49,722 nucleotides of DNA from Chloroflexota bacterium (GCA_003670735.1 QWQU01000004.1:1-49722), one strand, 5' to 3'; positions 1-9,157 are shown, counted from the stretch's first letter. The notes: generated by a model not told the origin, from the sequence alone. Program-made: numbers and translations.

Positions 1-854
1 CGAACGTTCGAGGTGTCTCGAACCGCCGTGCGGCTGCGCAGCCAGGCGAAGGCCCAGAACCGCCACGCCGGTGGCATGAGCATTGTCGCCAGCTGCCCGA
101 GTGAGTACGCCACATCGAGCAGCCCTGGCCGGTAGCCGTACTCGCGCATAGCGCGCCACCGCACCGCGAGCGTTGCGAGTTCGACTGCATGAGCGTGTCG
201 GCGGCTGAACGAGTCAGGAGAGGTGCGCAACCGCAGTAGCGTTTCCGGCAGGTTGGCGAACGCCCCGACGCGACCGAGGCGAAAGTACAGGTCGTAATCT
301 TCCGCGCCTCGCTCGAGATCCGCGCGGTAGCCTCCGGCCTGCCGCGCTGCCTCGGTCCGAACCATCACTGCGGGATGCGCGAATGGGCTGTAGCGGAAGA
401 GGTGTGCCCGGATCGTCGCGTCGTCGAGGTGGTAGCGCCGAGGCAGCACGGGGTGCAGCTCGCTGTCACACACCTCGATCGCACCGCCGCAGATGACGAC
501 CGCTGGGTTCTCGTCGAGGAATGCGACTTGGCGCGCGAGGCGGTCAGGCAGCGACCAGTCGTCGGCATCCATGATCGCGACGTACTCGCCTCTGGCCTCG
601 CGCAGTCCGAGTTTTGCAGCGCCACTGACGCCCAGTCGCATTTTGCTGCGCACGAGCCGCACTCGATGGTCGCGCTGCGTGTATGTCAGCGCGACGTCAG
701 GCGTGGTATCGGTGCTCGCGTCGTCCACGACGAGCAGCTCGAAGTCCTCGAACGTCTGCGCCAGCATGCTGTCGAGCGCGACGGGCAGCGTCGCGACCGC
801 ATTGCGCGCCCGCATCAGTACGGTCACCCGAGGTGGCTCAGGAGTGGCTATCAT
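1..854 (-). CDS. Glycosyltransferase family 2 (3' end outside window)
   Basis: Absent from the ORF track because it runs off the left edge; I translated it by hand from an ATG at 854. The product starts MIATPEPPRVTVLMRA and reads open for 284 codons. GT-A fold signatures are visible: a VVDDAS nucleotide-binding segment near residue 41, the metal-binding MDADDW near residue 95, and an acceptor-side ED in GAEDYDLY near residue 185. GT2 enzymes transfer a sugar from an NDP-sugar to a glycan or lipid acceptor at the cytoplasmic membrane face. The neighbours (methyltransferases, another glycosyltransferase, sugar epimerases) suggest surface polysaccharide assembly. Donor and acceptor cannot be read from sequence. 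The start lies only 8 nt from the divergent methyltransferase start. Confidence 0.88.
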   Translation of the reverse strand, partial: MIATPEPPRVTVLMRARNAVATLPVALDSMLAQTFEDFELLVVDDASTDTTPDVALTYTQRDHRVRLVRSKMRLGVSGAAKLGLREARGEYVAIMDADDWSLPDRLARQVAFLDENPAVVICGGAIEVCDSELHPVLPRRYHLDDATIRAHLFRYSPFAHPAVMVRTEAARQAGGYRADLERGAEDYDLYFRLGRVGAFANLPETLLRLRTSPDSFSRRHAHAVELATLAVRWRAMREYGYRPGLLDVAYSLGQLATMLMPPAWRFWAFAWLRSRTAVRDTSNV

Positions 855-862
855 CCGGCGCC

Positions 863-1792
863 GTGAGCATACAGGCGTCGCTGGGTGCGAGTGCTGAGAC
901 GATCATCGCGAGGTGGGGCGACCTACTTGCGTGTCCGGCGTGTCACGGGGCGCTCTCAGTGCATGATGACGCGCTCGTGTGTTCGTCGTGCGGCGAACGA
1001 TTACTCCTCGAACGTGGCGTGTTGATGGCGATCGAGCTCGCCACGCTATCGCCGCATCTCGCCGGCCAGGTTGTGACGTTCGAGCGCGAACGCTCCGGGT
1101 ATGGTGACTCGTACGCCCTCGCCGCCTGGCAGCGCCGCTACGTCGAGCGTTGGGAGCAGGCCGCGGGTTCCGTGACGGCCGGACTGAGGGTCATCGACTG
1201 CGGCGCGGGCTCCGGCTACATGGCGATCGAACTTGCGCGCCGAGGGGCGCGCGTCATCGCGTGTGACCTCACGTTCGCTAGCCTCGAACGCCTTGCGCGT
1301 GTTGCAGTCGAGGAGGGCGTTGGTGAACGCGTGCTTGCCGTGTGCTGCACGGCGGACCGGCTCCCCGTGGAGGCTGGTGCTATCGAGGCGTTCGTCGCCA
1401 ATGGCCTACTCGAGCACCTGCCGGATGACCGGGCTGCCGCCGCCGAGTGGGCTCGGGTGTGTCGGGTGGGCGCGGCGCTGATGGTCGCCGTGCCGTCCTC
1501 GATGAGCCTCGTGCACCTCGCGCTGCGCCCGGTGCAATGGTGGCGTGACCGACAGGTGGGGCACCTGCGCCGCTACGACGCGCCGGAGCTGCAGCGTGTA
1601 CTGGCCGATTGGTCGTTGGTGAGTGCTGTGTACACGGGCCACTGGTCGAAGGCGTGGCGTGTGCTGGCGAACATGACTCGCATAGGGCGGTTCGACGAGG
1701 AGGAGATGGAGCATCTCGACGCAATGCACGAGGGGCGTGCGCATGGATCGAGCAACATCGTTTCGTTCTGGCGACGAGGCGACCTCGGATGA
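863..1792 (+). CDS. SAM-dependent methyltransferase with N-terminal zinc ribbon
   Basis: The ORF track starts at 683, but the first 60 residues are low-complexity Arg/Ala and overlap the divergent GT2 gene. The GTG at 863 gives a 309-aa protein. Near residues 20-40 are CPAC and CSSC pairs, a Trm112-like zinc ribbon often fused to class I methyltransferases. The SAM-binding motif I is VIDCGAGSGY, followed by an acidic motif in VIACDLTF and a motif-IV-like NGLLEHLPDD. It probably methylates a sugar, lipid or glycan of the neighbouring pathway; the substrate is unknown. Its stop overlaps the next gene by 4 nt (ATGA), so the two are translationally coupled. Confidence 0.85.
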   Translation: MSIQASLGASAETIIARWGDLLACPACHGALSVHDDALVCSSCGERLLLERGVLMAIELATLSPHLAGQVVTFERERSGYGDSYALAAWQRRYVERWEQAAGSVTAGLRVIDCGAGSGYMAIELARRGARVIACDLTFASLERLARVAVEEGVGERVLAVCCTADRLPVEAGAIEAFVANGLLEHLPDDRAAAAEWARVCRVGAALMVAVPSSMSLVHLALRPVQWWRDRQVGHLRRYDAPELQRVLADWSLVSAVYTGHWSKAWRVLANMTRIGRFDEEEMEHLDAMHEGRAHGSSNIVSFWRRGDLG

Positions 1793-2862
1793 AGGTCGTC
1801 TACTGCCTGCCGCACCCGCAGACGGTCTACGCGGCGCGCTTCCTGCACGACGGCCTGCGCAACGCGTTTCTCGATCTCGGCCACGAGTTCACGACGTTCA
1901 CGGCTGATGATGACCTCGAGCGAGTGCTGCGTGAGCACCAGCCCGACGTGTTCATGTACAGCCTCAACTTCTACCACCGTCGCTACGTCGATCTCCCGCT
2001 GCTGCGGGCCTACCGCGAGCGAGGCATGGTGCTGTTCGCGTTGACTCGCGCGTGGAATCGCTCGGCGGGGTTCCTCACGAACGGCAGCATCGCCGCGAGT
2101 GATCTGCGGAACGATCGGCACGAGGTGCAGCTGATCCGTGACGGCCTCGCCGGTGACGTGTTCTGGAACTGGATTCCGCGCGATCACGCGCTGCTCGAGG
2201 GATTCGAGGCGACGACGGGTGCCCGCTACGAGCAGATCCTGCTCGCGGCGGACACGACGACCTATTGGCCGGAGTTCGACCCAGCCTGGGAGAGCGATCT
2301 CGCCTACGTCGGCGCGAATCTGGTCGCCAAGCGCCGCTACTTCAACTCGTGCATTCGGCCACTTGGCAGCGAACACGACCTCGGCGTCTACGGCAGCGAC
2401 TGGTCTCTTGGAAGTCGCGCGCTCGGCCATGTGCAGCGACTGGGCCAGTACCTCAACGTGCGAGGGCTTGCCGGCCTCCGCGAACCACAGCTCTCAGTTG
2501 CCGACGAGCGCCGCGTGTACTCATCGGCTCGCATCTCGGTGAACGTGCATGAGGACCAGGTGCGTGCCACCGGCAGCGAGCTCAACGAGCGCACGTTCAA
2601 GGTGCTGGCCTGTGGCGGATTCGAGATCGTCGACGACGTTGCGATGGTTCGAGACTACTTTGGCGCCGATGAGCTACCGATCGCGCGAGATGCACACGAT
2701 TGGTCCGAGATGACGCGTCATTTCCTCGCGAGCCCCGAGGAGCGTCAGGCGATCGCCGCGCGTGGCCGTGAGCGGGTGCTTGCGGCGCACACGTATCACC
2801 ATCGCGTGCGGCAGATCCTCGAGATTGCCGATGGTGTGCGCGCCCGACGAGCGCTGTTGTGA
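1789..2862 (+). CDS. CgeB-like glycosyltransferase (GT-B fold)
   Basis: The ATG at 1789 overlaps the preceding stop and gives 357 aa; the track's extra 60 N-terminal residues are a shadow of the methyltransferase. The C-terminal third has the hallmark of CgeB/spore-maturation-type glycosyltransferases: NERTFKVLACGGFEIVDD, then a glycine- and acidic-rich stretch, then a helix ending in SPEERQAIAARGRERVLAAHTY. This is the donor-binding lobe of a GT-B enzyme. The N-terminus is an acceptor-domain-like Rossmann half (MKVVYCLPHPQTVYAARFL). It sits between two methyltransferase genes with 4-nt overlaps on both sides, so the three probably modify the same glycan. The sugar donor is not inferable. Confidence 0.8.
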   Translation: MKVVYCLPHPQTVYAARFLHDGLRNAFLDLGHEFTTFTADDDLERVLREHQPDVFMYSLNFYHRRYVDLPLLRAYRERGMVLFALTRAWNRSAGFLTNGSIAASDLRNDRHEVQLIRDGLAGDVFWNWIPRDHALLEGFEATTGARYEQILLAADTTTYWPEFDPAWESDLAYVGANLVAKRRYFNSCIRPLGSEHDLGVYGSDWSLGSRALGHVQRLGQYLNVRGLAGLREPQLSVADERRVYSSARISVNVHEDQVRATGSELNERTFKVLACGGFEIVDDVAMVRDYFGADELPIARDAHDWSEMTRHFLASPEERQAIAARGRERVLAAHTYHHRVRQILEIADGVRARRALL

Positions 2863-3794
2863 CGTCGGTGCCGTCGGAGCTGCTGAAGACGCTGCTGTAC
2901 TGCCTCGGTGATGGTCGTGTCGTGCTCCGCGACGAGGTCACGGGTACGCTCGAGGTACACGGTGCGTCGGAAGCCACGCCCAGCGAGCAGGCGGCGCCTG
3001 GGCGTGGTGGCTGGGGACGCGCGTTGTTTCACGCGATGCAGGCGAGCGTGCTTGTGCCGCAGCCTACAGGGTGGCTGCGACGACTGGTCAGCCTCGTGCT
3101 CCCCGTTCCCTCGATCGCGAAGCAGGGGCGGTTCCTCGATATCGGCTGTGGTGCCGGAGGGGTGTTGGGTGCGCTCGGCAGCGGGTGGGAACGTGTGGGC
3201 GTCGAGCCCAACGCCGCACTGGCTGCGCTGGCGTCGCGGCAGCCTGGCATCATGATCATCAACGGCGCGTTCGAGGATGTTCAGATTCCTGGTGTGTTCG
3301 AGTGCATTCGTGCCTGCCATGTAATCGAGCACACCGCGCACACGGGCGCGTTCCTCGACGCGATCGAGACGCATCTCACGCCCGACGGGCGTGCGGTGAT
3401 CTACACGCCGAACGCGGATGGACTGGCGCGACGGTTGTTCGGCGCGTGGTGGGCGTGCTTCGGGGACACGACGCACGTGCGGCTGTTGAGCCTCGACGGT
3501 CTCGTGCGCGAGTGCGAGGCGCACGGGCTGACCGTTGTGGAGCGTCGGACGTACGAGATGGGCATCTTCGCGGACTCGCTGCTGCGGTGGCTGGGTGGCC
3601 ATCCCAGCGCGAGATGGTTCCTGCTGGCGCAGGCCGCGATCACGACTGCGCTTGCACCATTGCTGTGGCTCGCATGCCGCTTCGAATATGGCGATGCCTG
3701 CTACGTGGCCCTCGCGCGTGCTCGAACGATCGAGGTGAGCCCGAGCGCGACCAGGGCCGAAGCGGTCGTAACCGAGACGATTAGTCCGGCGTAG
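2859..3794 (+). CDS. Class I SAM-dependent methyltransferase
   Basis: A 311-aa protein starting at a GTG that overlaps the previous stop (GTGA). It has motif I FLDIGCGAGGVLGAL near residue 90, an acidic residue at the end of strand beta-2 (VGVEPN), and a Methyltransf_23-style CHVIEHTAHTGAFLDAI segment. Between the last motif and the end is a hydrophobic helix (FLLAQAAITTALAPLLWL), which may lie at the membrane as in lipid- or glycan-modifying methyltransferases. It is the third gene of a coupled methyltransferase/glycosyltransferase/methyltransferase operon. The last 94 bp overlap the 3' end of the convergent membrane-protein gene. Substrate unknown. Confidence 0.85.
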   Translation: MTSVPSELLKTLLYCLGDGRVVLRDEVTGTLEVHGASEATPSEQAAPGRGGWGRALFHAMQASVLVPQPTGWLRRLVSLVLPVPSIAKQGRFLDIGCGAGGVLGALGSGWERVGVEPNAALAALASRQPGIMIINGAFEDVQIPGVFECIRACHVIEHTAHTGAFLDAIETHLTPDGRAVIYTPNADGLARRLFGAWWACFGDTTHVRLLSLDGLVRECEAHGLTVVERRTYEMGIFADSLLRWLGGHPSARWFLLAQAAITTALAPLLWLACRFEYGDACYVALARARTIEVSPSATRAEAVVTETISPA

Positions 3795-5986
3795 AACCAC
3801 TGCTGCGGCCGATATTGCAGCAGGAGCGTGACGTCGATCGAACTGTCGGCGTTTGTGACGTACTCGGACGGCGCGAGGCGGCGTTCGAGTGACGGACTGT
3901 CGAATGTCCACGCGTTGGCGTAGCCGTTCACGAGGGTGTGTTGCGCGGCGAGTGGATGCTGCACCATGCGCATCGCGTCGAGCACCTCGTGGTGCACGTC
4001 TGGGCGGCACTCGACGAGGTGTTCGTCGAACGTTCGAGCTGGCTCGCAAGTATGTGGCGAATCTGGGTACCAGGCCCAGTCGGTGTTGAAGTGCTGCAGG
4101 AAACGCACTGTGCGTGATCCGCTGACCTGGCGCAGCGTGAAGCGGTAGGTGGCGTCGTTCAGCCGCTGGAACGTGATCTGCTCACCTCGAATGCGGGGGA
4201 GGTAGGCGATCCGCTCGTAGAGCGCGTACGAGTCGTTGTCGGCGACGAGGCGATACGCCGGATCGTGCTCGAAGTAGTCGGTGTAGCGCTGAACATCCGT
4301 CACTGGCGCGCCGGTTCCGAGGTCATATGCGTCGCGGTGCACGAGCACGTAGCGCGCATCCGTCTTCGCGAGGTCGTCGTCGAAGCCCGGATATGCCGCG
4401 AACGTTGAGTCGTAGGCGAACGCCTGCGCACCCCACGGGATCGAGGTGCTGAGCTCGGGCGCGACGTAGCGATTGAAGGCGACCGGCTTCGCGAACGCGA
4501 GCTCCTGGAAGTAGATGAACTGACGGAACACGTCGGTGCGCGGGTTGATCGACCAGACGTAGGCCTCATATCCCGTCGCGGGATAGGTCACGACGGTGAA
4601 GTCCTCGGGCGTATCGAGGAAGCGCGCGTTCAGCTCCTCGTAGGCTCGAGGTATGCGTGCGGCTCCCATTGCGCCGTTCGCGTTGCCGTTGAGCAGCGGC
4701 CACTGCGTCGCGAATATTGCTGCGAGGACAAGCGCGATAGCGAGCCGATACGCGCGCGGGCGCTGTTCTGCCACCACCGCGAGGGACGCGATCACGACGA
4801 CGATCGAGGCGAGCTGCGCGTAGGTCGCGAGCCGAGTGAAGTGTCGCAGCAGCCCGAATCCGGGGACGTGTGCGTAGGCGAAATTCCAGATCGGTCCGAT
4901 CAGCGGCGCGTTCGGGCCAAGCGTGAGCAGCACACAGGCGATGTACACCGCGATCGAGGCGGCCAGCACGCCCCGGCCTCGCGTGCCTCGAACGCTCGAG
5001 GCCAGAACGATCGCGCCGAGTGCTGGCGCGCCAAACGTCAGCGCGTAGGGCAGCTGTCCGCCGTAGACGGTGGCCTGCCAGGCGCCGCCCATCTGCAGGA
5101 ACGTCGAGGCGCTGACGTAGGTGGTTGTGCGCCGGAGTTCCTCGAAGATGGCGTCCTGGGCACCGTTGAAGATCACGTCGTTTGTGCTGGTGAGCGTCGT
5201 GAGGATGAACGGCACGAGCCAGAACGCGTGCAGCAATGGAATCAGCAAGAATGTGAGCAGCGCGGTTCGAATACCTCGAGTGTGACCGAGGTAGATGGCG
5301 ACGATGAGCACCGCGGCCGTCAGGGCAACATGCACCGCCCAGAACAGTGGGTGGGTGACGAGCAGCGTGACCAGGGCTAACTGGACTGCGTTGCCTGTCG
5401 TACACGCTCGTGAGTGAGCGATCTCGAGTGCGACATGCGCGAGCAGCGCTAGTGCGAGCATGGTCGCGAAGATGTGCGACGGCTGGATGACGAGGTGCTC
5501 CATCGTGACGGTGCTGAGCACGAGCATCGTGGCGGCCACGTATCCGAGTTCCGCATGGCCCGTGATACGCCGGGTGACGTCGAGCCATACGAAGGCTGCG
5601 AGCGCGAGCATGCCGAAGATGAGCAGATATGCGATGAGCTCGTGCGGCATGACGCGCGACAGCGCAGCCGGAACGAATGCAAGCCAGGTGACGAACATCG
5701 CCGTTGGTCGTGGCAGTCCGAAGAATGAGGCCTGCATCGTCGAGAGCGGGTCGAAGGCGCGGCCCGGCCAGAAGTACGGATAGTCGCCGTAGGCGAGGAT
5801 GCCGGCGGTGGGCAGCACCCGATACGAGATCGCGAGGACGAGCACGATGCAGTACACCGCGCCGACCGGGCGCCGCGCTGACCAGCGTGCGAGGGAGCTC
5901 AATCGTGTGGTGGGCAATTCGAGGGCGACAGTAGCGCACGACTCGTGGCAGCGTGCGGCGGGTAGGATGACGCCCGTGAACCTCAT
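3701..5986 (-). CDS. Large multi-spanning membrane protein, possibly GT-C-like
   Basis: A 761-aa protein. The first ~420 residues form about ten hydrophobic segments (e.g. YCIVLVLAIS, IAYLLIFGMLALAAFVWL, IVVVIASLAVVA). A ~290-residue hydrophilic domain follows, then one C-terminal membrane helix (FYAGLIVSVTTASALVAL). An early acidic/aromatic loop (YGDYPYFWPGR) and this layout recall GT-C glycosyltransferases or YfhO-like polymer proteins, but I cannot assign a family firmly. It resembles the protein at 15277-17073, including a shared HVPGF segment at the end of the membrane part. The ATG at 5986 overlaps the divergent gene's start, and its GAGGAGG Shine-Dalgarno is almost adjacent, so the true start may lie a few codons further in. 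Confidence 0.75.
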   Translation of the reverse strand: MRFTGVILPAARCHESCATVALELPTTRLSSLARWSARRPVGAVYCIVLVLAISYRVLPTAGILAYGDYPYFWPGRAFDPLSTMQASFFGLPRPTAMFVTWLAFVPAALSRVMPHELIAYLLIFGMLALAAFVWLDVTRRITGHAELGYVAATMLVLSTVTMEHLVIQPSHIFATMLALALLAHVALEIAHSRACTTGNAVQLALVTLLVTHPLFWAVHVALTAAVLIVAIYLGHTRGIRTALLTFLLIPLLHAFWLVPFILTTLTSTNDVIFNGAQDAIFEELRRTTTYVSASTFLQMGGAWQATVYGGQLPYALTFGAPALGAIVLASSVRGTRGRGVLAASIAVYIACVLLTLGPNAPLIGPIWNFAYAHVPGFGLLRHFTRLATYAQLASIVVVIASLAVVAEQRPRAYRLAIALVLAAIFATQWPLLNGNANGAMGAARIPRAYEELNARFLDTPEDFTVVTYPATGYEAYVWSINPRTDVFRQFIYFQELAFAKPVAFNRYVAPELSTSIPWGAQAFAYDSTFAAYPGFDDDLAKTDARYVLVHRDAYDLGTGAPVTDVQRYTDYFEHDPAYRLVADNDSYALYERIAYLPRIRGEQITFQRLNDATYRFTLRQVSGSRTVRFLQHFNTDWAWYPDSPHTCEPARTFDEHLVECRPDVHHEVLDAMRMVQHPLAAQHTLVNGYANAWTFDSPSLERRLAPSEYVTNADSSIDVTLLLQYRPQQWFYAGLIVSVTTASALVALGLTSIVRARARAT

Positions 5987-7250
5987 TCCTCCTCGATGGT
6001 TGATTGTCTGCTTCGTGACTGCGCTCGGCGCGGCGTCGCTGCTTGCGTCTCCGCGTCAGGTCGGTGCGCAGGCGCCGGGCCCGCAATTGCTCGGCGTTGC
6101 GGTCGCGGAGGCGCTGCCGGTTGGCGAGGAGCGCCTCGTTGCGGCGTCGTTCGGCCATGTGAGTGGCCTCGATGCGTTGTATCAGGCGTACCTCGTGATC
6201 GCGCGCGCGGATGGGGCACCGGGCTGCACGGTGTTCTTCGAGCGCACGACGGGCGCGCTGGCGCTGCGCTCCGATAGCGGCCAGTTCGTCAACCTCGGTG
6301 TACCCGGCGGTGCGGGGAGCGCGAGCTCGTCGTGGTGCGCGCTGCGCGCACAGGCGAGCCGTGTCACGGAGCGCGACGGCGTGCTGACCATCGAGTTCGC
6401 CCTCACGCTGCAGGCACGCCTCGAAGGCACCGTCGAGGTGTTCGAGACTGCGGTTGACCGCGATGGTCGCTCGGCTGCGCCCCGCAAGCAGGCGACGGTA
6501 CGCGTCGGTCGAGGTCCGCTCGCGCCGTCGACGGTTAGCGCGGACCTCGATGCGGTCACGGCGGGGCGTGCGGCGTCGATCACCGCGACCTACAGCGACC
6601 AGAACAGCTGGCAGACGCTGACCGAGCTCTATCTCGTCGCGGCGGATGGTGTGGGTGGGGCCGGCTGCTACGCGCGCTATCTGCCGGCGACGAACATGCT
6701 CCAGCTGCGTGGTTCGGGCGATGCGTGGCTCGATGCTGGCGCGCCCGGCGCCGATGGCGCGGCGACGAGTGGGAACTGCGCGCTCAACGCGCGCGCATCG
6801 AGTGCGAGTGGGGCGGGCGAGTATGTCACCGTCCGCTACGCACTCACGTTCGCAGCACCGTTCGTCGGGAAGCATCGCCTGTTCCTGCTCGCGGTGGACG
6901 ATGCGAACCTGCGTACGTACTGGGACGATCGAGGCAGCCTACTCATCGGTGCTCGACCGCTCTCACTCGGCGAGCACCTCGGGACGTTCGTGCGCGAACA
7001 GGCGTTCACGTGGAGCGGCCTGTTCGTGGTGATGACACTGGCCGCGGCAGCGGTGAGGATGTCTCCACGGATCGCGTGGGGCGCCGCTGCGGTGGCGTTG
7101 CTGCTCGCCGCCGTGCTTGCGACGCTGCACATTGCGGCGGCCGAGCCGGTCACGGCGCTGGCGCTCGCACTGCTCGTGCTTGGTGCGGTGCTCGAGGTCC
7201 GAGATCGCCGTCTACCTGCGTGGTCGTCGCCATGGCGACATCGCGCGTAA
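5976..7250 (+). CDS. Exported protein with two copies of a Cys-containing beta repeat and C-terminal membrane helices
   Basis: The GTG at 5976 has AGGA 8 nt upstream; an in-frame ATG at 5967 is the alternative. The N-terminus is a signal peptide (LIVCFVTALGAASLLASP, cleavage near VGAQA). Two ~130-residue units then align with each other: each has a YLV strand, a GC pair, a central LxLR strand, a GxPGA loop and a final CAL, so two cysteines per unit, possibly disulfide-bonded. Similar repeats occur in large secreted proteins of environmental bacteria. After the repeats come about three hydrophobic helices (FVVMTLAAAAV, AVALLLAAVLATLHIAAA, LALALLVLGAVLEV). It is probably anchored outward in the membrane. 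Function unknown; context suggests the envelope. Confidence 0.75.
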   Translation: MNLIPPRWLIVCFVTALGAASLLASPRQVGAQAPGPQLLGVAVAEALPVGEERLVAASFGHVSGLDALYQAYLVIARADGAPGCTVFFERTTGALALRSDSGQFVNLGVPGGAGSASSSWCALRAQASRVTERDGVLTIEFALTLQARLEGTVEVFETAVDRDGRSAAPRKQATVRVGRGPLAPSTVSADLDAVTAGRAASITATYSDQNSWQTLTELYLVAADGVGGAGCYARYLPATNMLQLRGSGDAWLDAGAPGADGAATSGNCALNARASSASGAGEYVTVRYALTFAAPFVGKHRLFLLAVDDANLRTYWDDRGSLLIGARPLSLGEHLGTFVREQAFTWSGLFVVMTLAAAAVRMSPRIAWGAAAVALLLAAVLATLHIAAAEPVTALALALLVLGAVLEVRDRRLPAWSSPWRHRA

Positions 7251-7264
7251 CCGTTGGAGGAACA

Positions 7265-8191
7265 ATGCCTACTGCACTCGTCACCGGCTCATCCGGGTTC
7301 CTGGGCTGGCACCTTTCGAGCCGCCTCGTGCGCGACGGATACGACGTCGTGGGGCTCGACTTCCACGAGCCGCGCAACCCGCTGCCGGACGGCATGCGCG
7401 ACCTGCGCGTCGATGTGCGCGATCGCGAGGCCGTGCGGCGCGCGGTGAGCGAAGTCAGGCCAGACGCGCTGTTCCACGCGGCTGCGCAGGCCTCTGTGTC
7501 GATCTCGATGCGCGAGCCAGTCGTCGACATTGAGACGAACGTGCTCGGCACGGTTCATCTCGCGCAGGCGGCGATTGACGCGGGCGTGCCGCGCATGGTG
7601 TTCGTATCGACGGGTGGTGCCCTGCTCGGGGAGCCCGAGGTGGTGCCGGTGACCGAGGCGATGGCGAAGGGTGCGATTCCGGAGTCGGTCTACGGTGCCT
7701 CGAAGCTTGCGGCGGAGCGCTATCTCGCGCTCGTCACTGCGGGCACGGACCTGCAGCTTTCGGTGTTGCGGCCCGGCAACATCTATGGTCCCGCGCAGGA
7801 TCCGCACGGCGAGGCGGGCGTTGTCGCGATCTTCACCCAGCGCATGTTGCGCGGTGAGCCGGTCACGATCTTCGGCACCGGCTCGCAGCAACGCGACTAC
7901 GTCTACGTGCGCGATGTGGTCGAGGCTGCCGTGCTTGCCTCGACGGAGCCGGCATCGACGTGCCTGGTCGCGACTGGTGTGGGCACCTCGACGCAGCAGA
8001 TCTGTGATGCACTCGCACAGCTGACGGGCTACGAGCGGCCGCCGGTATATGCCGACGAGCGGCCGGGCGACATTCAGCGCATCTACCTCGACAACTCGCA
8101 CGCCCGCGAGGTGTGGGGCTGGCAGCCTCAGGTGAGCCTTGAAGAGGGACTTGCCGAGACCGTCGAGTGGTTCCGCGAGCGCACCTCCTAG
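7265..8191 (+). CDS. NAD-dependent nucleotide-sugar epimerase/dehydratase (extended SDR)
   Basis: The track ORF is extended in frame; the real start is the ATG at 7265, preceded by TTGGAGGAACA, giving 308 aa. NAD-binding GSSGFLG is at residues 8-14, a catalytic-type Ser is in VFVSTGGALLG, and the YxxxK pair is in VYGASKLAAE. LRPGNIYGP and RDYVYVRDV are typical of UDP-glucose 4-epimerase-like enzymes. It would interconvert or oxidise an NDP-hexose in the cytosol for the surrounding glycan pathway. The exact sugar cannot be fixed; GalE-like 4-epimerase is the simplest reading. It follows the repeat protein by 14 nt and could be cotranscribed with it. Confidence 0.87.
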   Translation: MPTALVTGSSGFLGWHLSSRLVRDGYDVVGLDFHEPRNPLPDGMRDLRVDVRDREAVRRAVSEVRPDALFHAAAQASVSISMREPVVDIETNVLGTVHLAQAAIDAGVPRMVFVSTGGALLGEPEVVPVTEAMAKGAIPESVYGASKLAAERYLALVTAGTDLQLSVLRPGNIYGPAQDPHGEAGVVAIFTQRMLRGEPVTIFGTGSQQRDYVYVRDVVEAAVLASTEPASTCLVATGVGTSTQQICDALAQLTGYERPPVYADERPGDIQRIYLDNSHAREVWGWQPQVSLEEGLAETVEWFRERTS

Positions 8192-8211
8192 ACCCCGATC
8201 GTGCGCGCTCA

Positions 8212-8228
8212 GCCCGACTTGTTCGGGC
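8212..8228. terminator. Short GC hairpin after the epimerase gene
   Basis: A perfect 6-bp inverted repeat (GCCCGA, 5-nt loop, TCGGGC) lies 20 nt after the stop of the epimerase gene and before the AraC-type gene. There is no T-run behind it, so intrinsic termination is uncertain. Confidence 0.35.
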
Positions 8229-8288
8229 ATCGATTGTCGTGAGCGCGTGCCGCGCGACTCGTAGCGTTCCTCCTCGGAAGGACACGAG

Positions 8289-9152
8289 ATGCTGGAGCGC
8301 CTGAACGAGTCGATCGAGCACATTGAGGGCCACCTCGACACCGACGTCGAGGTCAGCGCACTCGCGCGGATCGCGGCCACCTCGGAGTACCACTATCGGC
8401 GGATGTTCTCGGCGCTCGCCGGGATGTCGTTGTCCGAGTACGTGCGCCGACGTCGGCTCACGCTCGCGGGTGCCGAGGTGCTCGGCGAGCAGCCGCTGCT
8501 CGATATCGCGCTGCGCTATGGGTACGGCTCGAACGAGGCGTTCGCGCGCGCGTTTCGCGCGATGCACGGCGTTGGCCCAAGCGATGCGCGACGCGATCGC
8601 GCGGTGCTCCAGTCACAGCCTCGTCTGTCCTTCCGGCTGATCGTGGAAGGGAGCAGTCCGATGGAATACCGCATTGTGGAGTCCGAGGCGTTCAACATCG
8701 TGGGCAAGCACACGCGTGTGCCGCTGGTGTACGAGGGCATGAACCCTGACCTGGTGGCGTTCATTCGCGGGCTTGGCAAGGAACTGATCGCGCAGATCGG
8801 CGCGCTATCCGACCGCGAGCCTGCGGGCGTCCTCGGTGTGACCGACAACATCGCCGCCGATGCGAGCGAGGGCACCGAGCTCGACTACTACCACGGTGCC
8901 GCGAGGTCTGCGGCGCCGCCGGATGGCTTCGATGTGCTGCCGCTCGAGGCTGGCACGTGGGCGGTGTTCGCCTCCTCGGGTGAGTTCCCGCTTGCGGTGC
9001 AGTACCTCTATCGCGACGTGTACACGCAGTGGTTCCCGTCGAACTCATACCAGAGTCGGCCTGGGCCGCAGCTGCTGCGCACTGTCCTGTCCGAGGATGG
9101 CACGCACGCGGACGCCGAGCTGTGGGTGCCAGTCGAGGCGACGACCACGTAG
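8289..9152 (+). CDS. AraC-family transcriptional regulator with GyrI-like ligand domain
   Basis: 287 aa, starting at an ATG with AAGGA upstream. Residues 1-105 form the double helix-turn-helix of AraC proteins (LARIAATSEYHYRRMFSALAG and ALRYGYGSNEAFARAFRAMHG). Residues ~120-287 form a GyrI/SbmC-like effector domain (MEYRIVESEAFNIVGKHTRVP, then ...AGTWAVFASSGEFP), which binds small hydrophobic or cationic molecules. This architecture matches SoxS/Rob-like multidrug and stress regulators. No transporter sits next to it; its target may be elsewhere or the convergent genes. No obvious operator was found. Confidence 0.92.
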   Translation: MLERLNESIEHIEGHLDTDVEVSALARIAATSEYHYRRMFSALAGMSLSEYVRRRRLTLAGAEVLGEQPLLDIALRYGYGSNEAFARAFRAMHGVGPSDARRDRAVLQSQPRLSFRLIVEGSSPMEYRIVESEAFNIVGKHTRVPLVYEGMNPDLVAFIRGLGKELIAQIGALSDREPAGVLGVTDNIAADASEGTELDYYHGAARSAAPPDGFDVLPLEAGTWAVFASSGEFPLAVQYLYRDVYTQWFPSNSYQSRPGPQLLRTVLSEDGTHADAELWVPVEATTT

Positions 9153-9157
9153 CTCCG

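Noticed and set aside
4566-6875. 769-aa minus-strand ORF
   Set aside because: Arg-rich shadow frame overlapping both the membrane protein and the repeat protein; no motif and low-complexity composition.
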